Of a stretch of DNA of 64,000 nucleotides, positions 15,918 to 23,234 are shown piece by piece. The stretch spans positions 124,001-188,000 of the forward strand of contig NZ_JASVWF010000009.1 of the NCBI RefSeq assembly GCF_030286555.1. The letters run 5' to 3'. The notes beneath the pieces were generated by a model that made no database searches, was not told where the DNA came from, and worked only from the letters and a program-made list of their open reading frames with translations. A program made the position numbers and the translations under genes. Each line of letters opens with the position of its first letter. The stretch's first letter is position 1. The stretch comes from Actinomycetospora termitidis. GTDB lineage: Bacteria; Actinomycetota; Actinomycetes; Mycobacteriales; Pseudonocardiaceae.

Positions 15918-17005
15918 CCACCGAGACCGCCGAGACCTCCCCGACGGCGCCGTCGGGGCTGGTCCGGGCGATTCCCGGCATCCTGCTGCTGGTGGTGATC
16001 GGGGTCGTCGGCGTGGCGCTGCAGGCCGGCGTCCGCGAGCTCGGCGCGGCCACCGGCACGCGGCTGCCCGACGTCGAGTACGTCCTGTGGGCGATCCTGC
16101 TCGGGCTGCTCGTGCGGAACACGATCGGCGTCGCGCCGGTGTTCCGACCTGGCGTCGCCAGCTACGAGTTCTGGCTCAAGATCGGGATCGTGCTGCTGGG
16201 CGCGCGCTACCTGCTGGGCGACCTGGTGAAGCTGGGCGGGCTGTCGTTCGTCCTGATCCTGATCGACATGGCCGTCGCGACGACGGTGATCCTGCTGATC
16301 GGCCGGTGGCTCGGCCTGGGCGGGAAGCTCTCGTCGCTCCTCGCGATCGGCACCTCCATCTGCGGCGTGTCCGCGATCATCGCCGGCCGCGGCGCGATCG
16401 GGGCCGACGACGAGGACTCCGGCTACTCGATCGCCGCGATCCTCGCGCTCGGCGCGGTGGCGCTGTTCAGCTTCCCCGCGATCGGGCACCTGCTCCAGCT
16501 CTCCGACCTCCAGTTCGGGCTCTGGGCGGGACTCGCGGTGGACAACACCGCGGAGACCACGGCCACCGGCGCCGCGTACTCGCCCGCGGCGCAGGACGTG
16601 GCCGTCGCGGTGAAGAACACGCGCAACGCGCTGATCGGCGTCGTCGTGCTCGGGTACGCCGCCTATTGGGCCACCCGGGGCGGCCGGGCGATCGCGAGCA
16701 CCGGCCGCGAGCGGGCCGTCTTCGTCTGGGCGACCTTCCCGAAGTTCGTCCTGGGTTTCCTCGCGGTCGCGGCGCTCGGGACGATCGGGTTCTTCTCCGG
16801 CGCCGACAAGACGAGCCTCGGCAACCTGTCGAAGTGGGCGTTCCTGCTCTGCTTCGCCGGAGTGGGGCTGAACTTCGACCTGCGGGCACTGTCCCGCAGC
16901 GGCTGGCGCCCGCTGATCGTGGCGGCCGCGGGCCTCGTCGTGGTCGCCGCCTGCTCGCTGGGGCTCGTCCTGATCGCCTCGCCCGCGCTGGGCGCCGCTC
17001 CGTGA
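15914..17005 (+). CDS. YeiH/UPF0324 family putative sulfate (sulfo-anion) exporter
   Basis: 363 residues from a GTG overlapping the previous stop. About ten hydrophobic helices. Family landmarks are LWAILLGLLVRNTIG, FWLKIGIVLLGARYLLGDLV, GTSICGVSAIIAGRGAI, GLAVDNTAETTATGAAYSP, TRNALIGVVVLGYAAYW and a helix with WATFPKFVLGFL. Members are annotated as putative sulfate exporters; relatives in taurine and sulfoacetaldehyde degradation operons are thought to export sulfate or related anions. In this sulfur island a role in disposing of excess sulfite or sulfate is plausible. The preceding mini membrane protein is probably its partner. Confidence 0.9.
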   Translation: MTTETAETSPTAPSGLVRAIPGILLLVVIGVVGVALQAGVRELGAATGTRLPDVEYVLWAILLGLLVRNTIGVAPVFRPGVASYEFWLKIGIVLLGARYLLGDLVKLGGLSFVLILIDMAVATTVILLIGRWLGLGGKLSSLLAIGTSICGVSAIIAGRGAIGADDEDSGYSIAAILALGAVALFSFPAIGHLLQLSDLQFGLWAGLAVDNTAETTATGAAYSPAAQDVAVAVKNTRNALIGVVVLGYAAYWATRGGRAIASTGRERAVFVWATFPKFVLGFLAVAALGTIGFFSGADKTSLGNLSKWAFLLCFAGVGLNFDLRALSRSGWRPLIVAAAGLVVVAACSLGLVLIASPALGAAP

Positions 17006-17058
17006 CCCTCCGTCCGGACAGTCACCGACATCACGTCGGTGGCCCCCACGACCGGGGC

Positions 17059-17163
17059 ATGGCAGGCTCAGTACCCGTGACCTCCGCCGCCGACGTGCGC
17101 CTCGTGGCCCGCCGCCACGTGGACTTCGGCCGCGTGTACAGCTGCGCCTGTCTCTCCTCCTGA
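17059..17163 (+). CDS. Sulfur leader peptide 2 (34 residues)
   Basis: The peptide contains VARRHVDFGRVYSCACLSS-stop, with two Cys codons flanking one Ala. An internal GTG at 17077 is an alternative start. The stop codon is followed at once by the strongest hairpin in the window (17166-17215), and ssuA-1 begins 123 bp after the stop. This is the clearest leader/attenuator arrangement here: stalling at the Cys codons would place the ribosome at the foot of the hairpin. Confidence 0.88.
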   Translation: MAGSVPVTSAADVRLVARRHVDFGRVYSCACLSS

Positions 17164-17165
17164 CA

Positions 17166-17215
17166 CACCCGCGCGACCCGCCGTCGGATTCCCGACGGCG
17201 GGTCGAACGCGGGTG
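17166..17215 (+). terminator. Attenuator-like hairpin after leader peptide 2
   Basis: Left arm 17166-17187 (cacccgcgcgacccgccgtcgg) pairs with 17192-17215 over a four-base loop, the pairing being ccgacggcgggtcg then cgcgggtg with a two-base bulge. It starts two bases after the leader stop codon. No U-run follows, as is usual for actinobacterial terminators. It is the candidate switch between read-through into ssuA-1 and termination. Confidence 0.75.
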
Positions 17216-17286
17216 GGACGCGCCGGATCACCCCGTCAGCCGACCCCGCCGCCGAGCGCGGGGCCTCCTCAGGAGAACCACCACCC

Positions 17287-18366
17287 GTGTCCCCTCACCG
17301 TCGGCGCACCCTGCCTGCCGTCGTCATCACCCTCCTCGCCGCCGCCCTGGCCCTCGCCGGCTGCTCCCGCGCGCAGGAGTCCACCAGCACCCCCGCCGCC
17401 GACGCGGGGCCCGCGCCGGAGCTGCGTCTCGGGTACTTTCCGAACATCACCCACGCCGGTGCCCTGATCGGCGTGCAGAACGGGCTCTTCGCCCAGCAGC
17501 TCGGTCAGACGAAGCTCTCCACGCAGACCTTCAACGCCGGGCCGGAGGAGACCAGCGCGCTCTTCGGCAACTCGATCGACCTCGGCTTCATCGGCTCGGG
17601 TCCCGCGATCAACGCCTACAAGCAGAACCCCGAGGGCGTGCGCGTCATCGCCGGCGCGACGTCGGGTGGGGCCCAGCTGGTCGTCCGACCGGGCATCACG
17701 AACCCGCAGCAGCTCCTGGGCAAGAAGATCGCGACGCCGCAGCTGGCGAACACGCAGGACATCGCGCTGAAGAAGTGGCTCAAGGACAACAACCTTCCGG
17801 CCGGCACCGGGCCGGGCGCCGTCGAGGTCGTCAACATCGACAACGCCCGCGCGCTGGACGCCTACAAGACCGGCCAGCTCGACGGCGGGTGGCTGCCGGA
17901 GCCCTTCGCGTCCCGCTTCGTGCTCGAGGGCGGCGCCACGGCGCTGCTCGACGAGAAGACCCTGTGGCCGAACGGGCAGTTCCCGACGACGGTCGTCATC
18001 GCACGCACCGACTACGTCGCGCAGCACCCGAGCACCGTCGCCGCGTTCCTCAAGGGCCTCGTCGCCGCCGAGGACCTCGCGCGGACCGACCCGAACGCCG
18101 CCAAGACCGCCGCGAACGCCGGACTCGGCGCCTCGGGCAGCAAGCCGCTCGCGCAGAACGTGCTCGACCGCGCGTGGGACGACGTGCAGCTCAACCCCGA
18201 CCCCCTGGCGGGCACCTTCCCGACCCTGGCGCAGAACGCCGTCGCAGCAGGGACGGCGCAGTCGGCCACCGACGTCAAGGGCCTCTTCGCCCTCGGCCCG
18301 CTCAACGAAGCGCTGCAGGCCGCCGGACGACCGACCGTCGACCCGGCCGGTCTCGACACCAAGTAG
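17287..18366 (+). CDS. ssuA: Sulfonate-type ABC transporter substrate-binding lipoprotein (SsuA-like)
   Basis: 359 residues, GTG start. Lipoprotein signal LLAAALALAGC, then an NMT1/SsuA-like domain: LRLGYFPNITHAGALIGVQN, FNAGPEETSALFGNSIDLGF, IGSGPAINAYKQ and DGGWLPEPFASRF. The family delivers aliphatic sulfonates, sulfate esters or taurine to an SsuBC transporter. It is first in a three-gene operon with ssuB and ssuC and behind leader peptide 2. No sulfonate monooxygenase is in this transcript, so the substrate could differ from that of the second ssu operon at 28-32 kb. Confidence 0.88.
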   Translation: MSPHRRRTLPAVVITLLAAALALAGCSRAQESTSTPAADAGPAPELRLGYFPNITHAGALIGVQNGLFAQQLGQTKLSTQTFNAGPEETSALFGNSIDLGFIGSGPAINAYKQNPEGVRVIAGATSGGAQLVVRPGITNPQQLLGKKIATPQLANTQDIALKKWLKDNNLPAGTGPGAVEVVNIDNARALDAYKTGQLDGGWLPEPFASRFVLEGGATALLDEKTLWPNGQFPTTVVIARTDYVAQHPSTVAAFLKGLVAAEDLARTDPNAAKTAANAGLGASGSKPLAQNVLDRAWDDVQLNPDPLAGTFPTLAQNAVAAGTAQSATDVKGLFALGPLNEALQAAGRPTVDPAGLDTK

Positions 18367-18388
18367 TCCTTCCTCGAGGAGCATCACC

Positions 18389-19192
18389 ATGACCGCCACG
18401 CTCGAGCGCTCCACCCCGGACCCGCGGACCGGACCTCCCGCGCTGGACGTCCGCGGCGTCTCGAAGGTCTTCGGCAGCGGGACCGACGCCGTCGTCGCCC
18501 TCGACGGGGTCGACCTGTCGGTCGCGCCGGGGGAGTTCGTCTGCCTCCTCGGTGCCTCGGGCTGTGGCAAGTCGACGCTGCTCAACCTGGTCGCCGGCCT
18601 CGACCGGCCCACGAGCGGCACCGTCGAGACCTCCGCGGCGCGGCCGGCCGTGATGTTCCAGGAGGCGGCCCTGCTGCCGTGGCTGGACGCCGGGCGCAAC
18701 GTCGAGCTGCCGCTGCGCCTGGCCGGGATCGGCCGGTCGGCGCGGCGGGAGCGCGCCCACGAGCTGCTCGCCCTCGTGCGGCTGGAGGGTCAGGCGGACA
18801 AGCGTCCGCACGAGCTCTCCGGCGGCATGCGGCAGCGCGTCGCCCTCGCTCGGGCGCTGGCCGCGGCAACGGGGCTCGGTGAGGGCGGGACGACCCGGCA
18901 CGAGCCGGGCGTGCTGCTCATGGACGAGCCGTTCGGGGCGCTCGACGCCATCACGCGCGACGTCCTGCAGGCCGAGCTGCTGCGGGTGTGGGAGGCGACC
19001 GGCACGACCGTGCTGTTCGTGACCCACGACGTGCGCGAGTCGGTCCGCCTCGCCGAGCGGGTCGTCCTGCTCTCGTCGCGGCCCGGCCGGGTCGTCCGGG
19101 AGTGGGCCACCGCCTCGGACAGCGACCCCGAGGAGCTGCACGGGGACATCACCGGTGAGCTCCGAGAGGTGATCTCGGCCCATGCCCGCTGA
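18389..19192 (+). CDS. ssuB: Sulfonate-type ABC transporter ATP-binding protein (SsuB-like)
   Basis: 267 residues. Walker A GASGCGKST, Q-loop VMFQEAALLPWLDAGRN, signature LSGGMRQRV, Walker B LLMDEPFGALDA, H-loop FVTHDVRESVRLA. The MFQEaaLLPW and FGALDA forms mark the nitrate/sulfonate/taurine importer class. An insertion of about 20 residues (GEGGTTRHEPGV) lies between the signature and Walker B. It overlaps ssuC by 11 bp, so the two are co-translated. Confidence 0.92.
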   Translation: MTATLERSTPDPRTGPPALDVRGVSKVFGSGTDAVVALDGVDLSVAPGEFVCLLGASGCGKSTLLNLVAGLDRPTSGTVETSAARPAVMFQEAALLPWLDAGRNVELPLRLAGIGRSARRERAHELLALVRLEGQADKRPHELSGGMRQRVALARALAAATGLGEGGTTRHEPGVLLMDEPFGALDAITRDVLQAELLRVWEATGTTVLFVTHDVRESVRLAERVVLLSSRPGRVVREWATASDSDPEELHGDITGELREVISAHAR

Positions 19193-20081
19193 CACGACCA
19201 CCGACGAACAGCGGCCGGGCACACCCGACGACGCCGCCGACGTCGGGCGGGGTCTCGACGCCCTCGACACGCCCACCGAGCAGCGCACCCCGCTGTGGAA
19301 GCGGTTCCTCACCGGCGTGGTGCCGCCGATCGTCGCGGTCGTGCTGTTCGTCGTCGTCTGGCAGATCCTGTGGGCCTCGGCGATCTGGCCGGAGTTCAAG
19401 CTGCCCTCACCGCAGGCGGTGTTCGGGCAGATCGGCACACAGCTCGCCGACGGGCAGGCGCTGTCGATCATCTGGACCTCGATCAGCCGCGCGGTGCTCG
19501 GCTTCCTGCTGGCCGTGGTGATCGCGACCCCGATCGGCCTGCTGGTCGCGACGGTGCCGCTGGTCCGGTCCGCGATCGGCCCGATCCTCACCGGGCTGCA
19601 GAGCCTGCCGTCGGTGGCGTGGGTGCCGGCCGCGGTGCTGTGGTTCGGGCTGAACGACCAGACGATCTATTTCGTCGTCCTCATGGGCGCGGTGCCCTCG
19701 ATCGCGAACGGGCTCGTCTCCGGCATCGACCAGGTCCCGCCGCTGCTGCCGCGGGTCGGGTTCGCGATGGGCGCCAGCCGGTCCCAGTCCGCGCGGTTGA
19801 TCATGCTGCCCGCCGCCCTGCCCGGGTTCCTCGGCGGGCTCAAGCAGGGCTGGGCGTTCGCGTGGCGTTCGCTGATGGCCGCCGAGATCATCGCGACCTC
19901 GCCCAGCCTCGGGTTCGGCCTGGGCGCCTACCTCAACCAGGGGCAGTCGCTCTCGGACATGTCCTCGGTGATGGCGGCGATCCTGCTCATCCTCGTCGTC
20001 GGCATCGGCGTCGAGCTGATCTTCTTCCGACCGGCCGAGCTGCGCGTCCTGCGGGCGCGGGGCCTCGCGACGGGGCCGTGA
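19182..20081 (+). CDS. ssuC: Sulfonate-type ABC transporter permease (SsuC-like)
   Basis: 299 residues. About 45 cytosolic residues precede six helices. Family landmarks are WQILWASAIWPEFKLPSP, QSLPSVAWVPAAVLWFGLND, the EAA-type loop GFAMGASRSQSARLIMLPAALP and GLKQGWAFAWRSLMAAEII, typical of SsuC/TauC permeases. The start overlaps ssuB by 11 bp, and the stop codon overlaps the start of leader peptide 3 by four bases. Confidence 0.92.
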   Translation: MPADTTTDEQRPGTPDDAADVGRGLDALDTPTEQRTPLWKRFLTGVVPPIVAVVLFVVVWQILWASAIWPEFKLPSPQAVFGQIGTQLADGQALSIIWTSISRAVLGFLLAVVIATPIGLLVATVPLVRSAIGPILTGLQSLPSVAWVPAAVLWFGLNDQTIYFVVLMGAVPSIANGLVSGIDQVPPLLPRVGFAMGASRSQSARLIMLPAALPGFLGGLKQGWAFAWRSLMAAEIIATSPSLGFGLGAYLNQGQSLSDMSSVMAAILLILVVGIGVELIFFRPAELRVLRARGLATGP

Positions 20082-20152
20082 GCGAGGTGGCGGGTCTGAC
20101 CCGGCGACGGCACGTGGACCACGGGTGGGTGGGCAGCGCGCTCTGTCGCTGA
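20078..20152 (+). CDS. Sulfur leader peptide 3 (24 residues), coupled to ssuC
   Basis: A GTG overlapping the ssuC stop (GTGA) starts a peptide ending TRRRHVDHGWVGSALCR-stop. It has the RRHVD core and a single Cys next to last. Thirty-eight bases later cysC begins. This leader lies inside what would otherwise be one transcript, so it may be an internal attenuator adjusting cysC and sulfotransferase expression relative to ssuABC. Translational coupling to ssuC is unusual for a leader ORF. Confidence 0.82.
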   Translation: MSEVAGLTRRRHVDHGWVGSALCR

Positions 20153-20190
20153 CGGCACCGGAGAGTCCGTCCCCCTGACGAGGAGCCGTC

Positions 20191-20808
20191 GTGTCCACCA
20201 TCGTCCACCCGTCCTCCGTGCCCTGCACCGGTGGCGCCACCGTCTGGTTGACCGGCCTGCCCAGCGCCGGGAAGTCCACCGTCGCGATCGGCGTCGCAGA
20301 GCAGTTGCGGGTCGAGCGCTGCGGCGTCGAGGTCCTCGACGGGGACGTCATCCGCACCAACCTCTCCAAGGGCCTCGGCTACAGCCGCGAGGACCGGGCG
20401 GTGAACATCCGCCGTATCGGCTTCGTGTCCGGTCTGCTGGCTCGCAACGGGGTGGTGGTGCTGGTCGCCTCCATCGCGCCGCACGCCGACGTCCGCGACC
20501 AGGTCCGCGCCGACCACGACGACCTCGGCGTCCCCTACGTCGAGGTGCACCTCTCGACCCCGGTGGAGGTCACCGCGCAGCGGGACGTCAAGGGCCTTTA
20601 CGCCAAGCACCGGGCGGGCGAGATCACCGGGCTGACCGGCGTCGACGACGCCTACGAGGTCCCCGAGCACCCGGATCTGGTCCTGCCCACCCACGAGCAG
20701 TCGGTCGACGAGTCCGTGGCCGCCCTCGTCGACCACCTGGTCGCCCGGGGGATCCTGGAGCGTCCGCATCCGGGCCTGCGCGACGCCGACCGTCGCCAGG
20801 CCGTCTGA
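20191..20808 (+). CDS. cysC: Adenylylsulfate (APS) kinase
   Basis: 205 residues, GTG start. P-loop GLPSAGKST at about residues 28-36. VLDGDVIRTNLSKGLGYS is the diagnostic APS kinase motif, followed by REDRAVNIRRIGFVSGLLA, VASIAPHADVRDQVR and DVKGLYAKHRAGEITGLTGV. It makes PAPS from APS and ATP. The sulfurylase genes (cysD/cysN) are not in the window, and the next genes are a propeller-like protein and a sulfotransferase, so here PAPS may feed sulfation rather than assimilation. Preceded by leader peptide 3. Confidence 0.95.
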   Translation: MSTIVHPSSVPCTGGATVWLTGLPSAGKSTVAIGVAEQLRVERCGVEVLDGDVIRTNLSKGLGYSREDRAVNIRRIGFVSGLLARNGVVVLVASIAPHADVRDQVRADHDDLGVPYVEVHLSTPVEVTAQRDVKGLYAKHRAGEITGLTGVDDAYEVPEHPDLVLPTHEQSVDESVAALVDHLVARGILERPHPGLRDADRRQAV

Positions 20809-20825
20809 GAAGGAGGAGCTCCCCC

Positions 20826-21755
20826 GTGAGCCACATCGACCGCACCGGCGCCCCGCTGCCCGACGGGACGTCCGCCGTCGTCGTCGTCCCGCCGCCGGAC
20901 GGCCGGCCCGGCACCTGGGCCGGCGCGCCGAGCGCGGTGCGGCACGACGGGTCGGTGTACCTGGCCTACCGGCTGCGCCGGCCGGAGGGGGAGGGGCGCG
21001 GGTACGCGAACGTCGTCGCCCGGTCCGAGGACGGGGTCTCCTTCGAGGTGCTCGCCGTCGTCGAGAAGGAGCGCTTCGGCGCCGAGTCGCTGGAACGGCC
21101 CGCGCTCGTCGTGACGCCGGCCGGGCGCTGGCGGCTCTACGTCAGCTGTGCGACGCCCGGCACGAAGCACTGGTGGGTCGAGCTGCTCGAGGCCGACACT
21201 CCCGAGGCGCTCGCCACCGCACCGTCGGTGACGGTGCTGCCCGGCTCGGACTCCCTCGCCGTCAAGGACCCCGTGGTGCAGTCCCACGGCGGGCTCTGGC
21301 ACCTGTGGGCGTCGGTGCACCCGCTCGACGACCCGGACGCCACGGACCGCATGACCACCGAGCACGCCACCAGCCCCGACGGCGTCGCGTGGACCTGGCA
21401 GGGCACGGCGCTCGCGCCGCGGCCGGGGGAGTGGGATGCGCGTGGGGTGCGGATCAGCAGCGTGGTCGACCTCGGTGACCGCCTCGTCGCGCTCTACGAC
21501 GGCCGCGCGACCGCGGGGGAGAACTGGGAGGAGCGGACCGGAGTCGCCGTTCAGGTTCCGGACGGCGGGTTCGGGCGGTTCCGGGGCGAGGGTTCCGACC
21601 CGGCGGCCGAGGCGCCCGGTGTAGGAGGCCTGCGCTACGTCCACGTGCTGCCCCTGCCCGGCGGCGAGTACCGCCTGTACTACGAGGTCACACGGGCCGA
21701 CGGGGCGCACGAGCTGCGGACGGAACTGGCCCACGCCTTGGTGGGAGCGACCTAG
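20826..21755 (+). CDS. Five-bladed-propeller glycosidase-like protein
   Basis: 309 residues, GTG start behind GGAGG. Repeating blade-like motifs resemble GH43/GH32-type propellers: GSVYLAYRLRRPEG, RWRLYVSCATPGTKHWWVEL, GLWHLWASVHPLDDPDA and EYRLYYEVTRADGAHELR. There is no signal peptide, so it would act in the cytosol. Catalytic carboxylates cannot be assigned with confidence. It lies 17 bp after cysC and its stop overlaps the sulfotransferase start by one base, so it probably handles the same, perhaps sugar-containing, sulfate acceptor or product. Confidence 0.65.
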   Translation: MSHIDRTGAPLPDGTSAVVVVPPPDGRPGTWAGAPSAVRHDGSVYLAYRLRRPEGEGRGYANVVARSEDGVSFEVLAVVEKERFGAESLERPALVVTPAGRWRLYVSCATPGTKHWWVELLEADTPEALATAPSVTVLPGSDSLAVKDPVVQSHGGLWHLWASVHPLDDPDATDRMTTEHATSPDGVAWTWQGTALAPRPGEWDARGVRISSVVDLGDRLVALYDGRATAGENWEERTGVAVQVPDGGFGRFRGEGSDPAAEAPGVGGLRYVHVLPLPGGEYRLYYEVTRADGAHELRTELAHALVGAT

Positions 21756-22540
21756 TGGCGCTCCCGGACTTCCTGCTCCTCGGCGCCCCCAAGTGCGGCA
21801 CGTCCGCGCTGCACCGGGCGCTGCAGGGGCACCCACGGCTGTTCCTGCCTGAGGTGAAGGAGCCGAAGTTCTTCCTCACCGACGGTCCGCCGCCCACCAG
21901 CGGCGGAGGGCCCGGGGACGTGGCCACCTGGGGCGAGCACGTGTGGCGCCGGGAAGACTACGAGGCGCTGTTCGACCCCGCGCCGCCCGGCGCGCTGCGC
22001 GGTGAGGGCACCGTCTTCTACCTCTACGACACCGACGCCCAGCAGCGGATCCGGGACCTGGTCCCGCGGGCGAGGCTGGTCGCGGTACTCCGCGACCCCG
22101 TCGAGCGCGCACACTCGAACTGGTCGCACCTGCGCGACGCCGGCCTCGAGCCGGAGACCGACTTCCTCACGGCGTGCCGGCTCGAACCCGAGCGCCGGGC
22201 GGCGGGCTGGGCCCACTTCTGGCACTTCGTCTCGGCGGGCCGCTACGGCGAGCAGGTCGAGGCGCTCTACTCGCGGTTCGACCCGGAGCAGGTGCTGTTG
22301 CTGCGCTACCGCTCGCTGCGCGACTCCCCGGCGTGCACGGCCGACCGGGTCTGCGCGTTCCTCGGCGTGGAGACCGGGGTCGTCCGCGGGGTACCGCGCC
22401 ACCACGTGCGCCCCGACGTGCACGGACGCTCGTCCGGGCTCTCCGCGGAGGAGCGGGCGGTGGCGCTGGAGTGGTTCGCCGACGACGTGGCCCACCTCGA
22501 GAAGCTGACGGGCTGGAACCTCACCGACTGGCGGCGCTGA
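21755..22540 (+). CDS. PAPS-dependent sulfotransferase
   Basis: 261 residues, GTG start overlapping the previous stop by one base. The 5'-phosphosulfate loop is LLLGAPKCGTSALHRALQ at about residues 6-23. The 3'-phosphate-binding strand and helix are ARLVAVLRDPVERAHSNWSH, and a C-terminal RSSGLSAEERAVALEWFADD helix closes the fold as in the NodH/heparan-sulfate-type Sulfotransfer_1/3 families. With cysC two genes upstream, cofactor synthesis and use are encoded together. The acceptor is unknown; a glycan or glycolipid is suggested by the propeller-like neighbour. Confidence 0.9.
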   Translation: MALPDFLLLGAPKCGTSALHRALQGHPRLFLPEVKEPKFFLTDGPPPTSGGGPGDVATWGEHVWRREDYEALFDPAPPGALRGEGTVFYLYDTDAQQRIRDLVPRARLVAVLRDPVERAHSNWSHLRDAGLEPETDFLTACRLEPERRAAGWAHFWHFVSAGRYGEQVEALYSRFDPEQVLLLRYRSLRDSPACTADRVCAFLGVETGVVRGVPRHHVRPDVHGRSSGLSAEERAVALEWFADDVAHLEKLTGWNLTDWRR

Positions 22541-22737
22541 TGGCGGACCCGCGGTGGTTCCTCGCCCGGGAGCGCACGGTGCTGTCGCGGCTGCGATTCT
22601 CGCTGGCGTTCTCGCTGGCCGCGATCGCGATCGCCGTGCTGGTCCCGCCGCAGGTGCCGACGCCGGTCGTCGTCGTATCGGGCGGGCTCTGCGCGCTGGC
22701 CGGGTTGGGCTCCGCCCTGGCGATCTTCCGTTCCTGA
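22540..22737 (+). CDS. DUF202-like small membrane protein
   Basis: 65 residues. ATG overlaps the sulfotransferase stop (TGATG). The N-terminal WFLARERTVLSRLRFSLAFS matches the ERT-x-L-x-x-x-R motif of DUF202/YidH proteins, followed by two hydrophobic helices. The coupling to the sulfotransferase suggests it belongs to the sulfation module, possibly as a membrane anchor. The function of DUF202 proteins is not established. Confidence 0.65.
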   Translation: MADPRWFLARERTVLSRLRFSLAFSLAAIAIAVLVPPQVPTPVVVVSGGLCALAGLGSALAIFRS

Positions 22738-22791
22738 CGACGGGTGCGGCACGATCACGGTGATCGAACCGTCCGACACCAGGAGTGAGCC

Positions 22792-23229
22792 GTGCCGCGT
22801 CCGTACGCCAGTGGAGTCGTCGCCGCGCCCGTCGACCAGGTCTGGGCCCAGCTGCGCGCCTTCAACGACCTGCCGTCGTGGCACCCGGCCCTGAGCCACA
22901 GCGAGCTCGTCGAGGGCGTCGACGGGCAGGTCGGGGCGGTGCGCCGGCTGACCATGGCGGCCGGCGGGGACCCCTTCGACGAGCGGCTGATCACCCTCGA
23001 CGACACGAACCGCACCCTGACCTACACCTTCGCCGGCGCGAACCCGTTCGGGGTCCGCCGGTACCTGTCGACGGTGCGGGTCTGCCCGGTCACCGACACG
23101 GGCGAGTCCTTCGTCGAGTGGTGGGCGGAGTACGACGCCGACGCGAGCCAGGAGGAGGAGCTGAACCGCACCTTCGCGGACGGTGTCTTCGGCACCGGCA
23201 TCCGCGAGCTGCGCGACGCACTCGCCTGA
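22792..23229 (+). CDS. SRPBCC (START/Bet v1-like) family protein
   Basis: 145 residues, GTG start. Opens with YASGVVAAPVDQVWAQLRAF and a WHPAL segment, with GAVRRLTMAAGG, RTLTYTFAGANPFGVRRYL and a closing amphipathic helix FGTGIRELRDALA. This is the polyketide-cyclase/dehydrase-like SRPBCC fold that binds hydrophobic ligands. It follows the sulfation module by about 50 bp. The ligand is unknown. Converges on the MFS gene. Confidence 0.85.
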   Translation: MPRPYASGVVAAPVDQVWAQLRAFNDLPSWHPALSHSELVEGVDGQVGAVRRLTMAAGGDPFDERLITLDDTNRTLTYTFAGANPFGVRRYLSTVRVCPVTDTGESFVEWWAEYDADASQEEELNRTFADGVFGTGIRELRDALA

Positions 23230-23234
23230 CGGGG

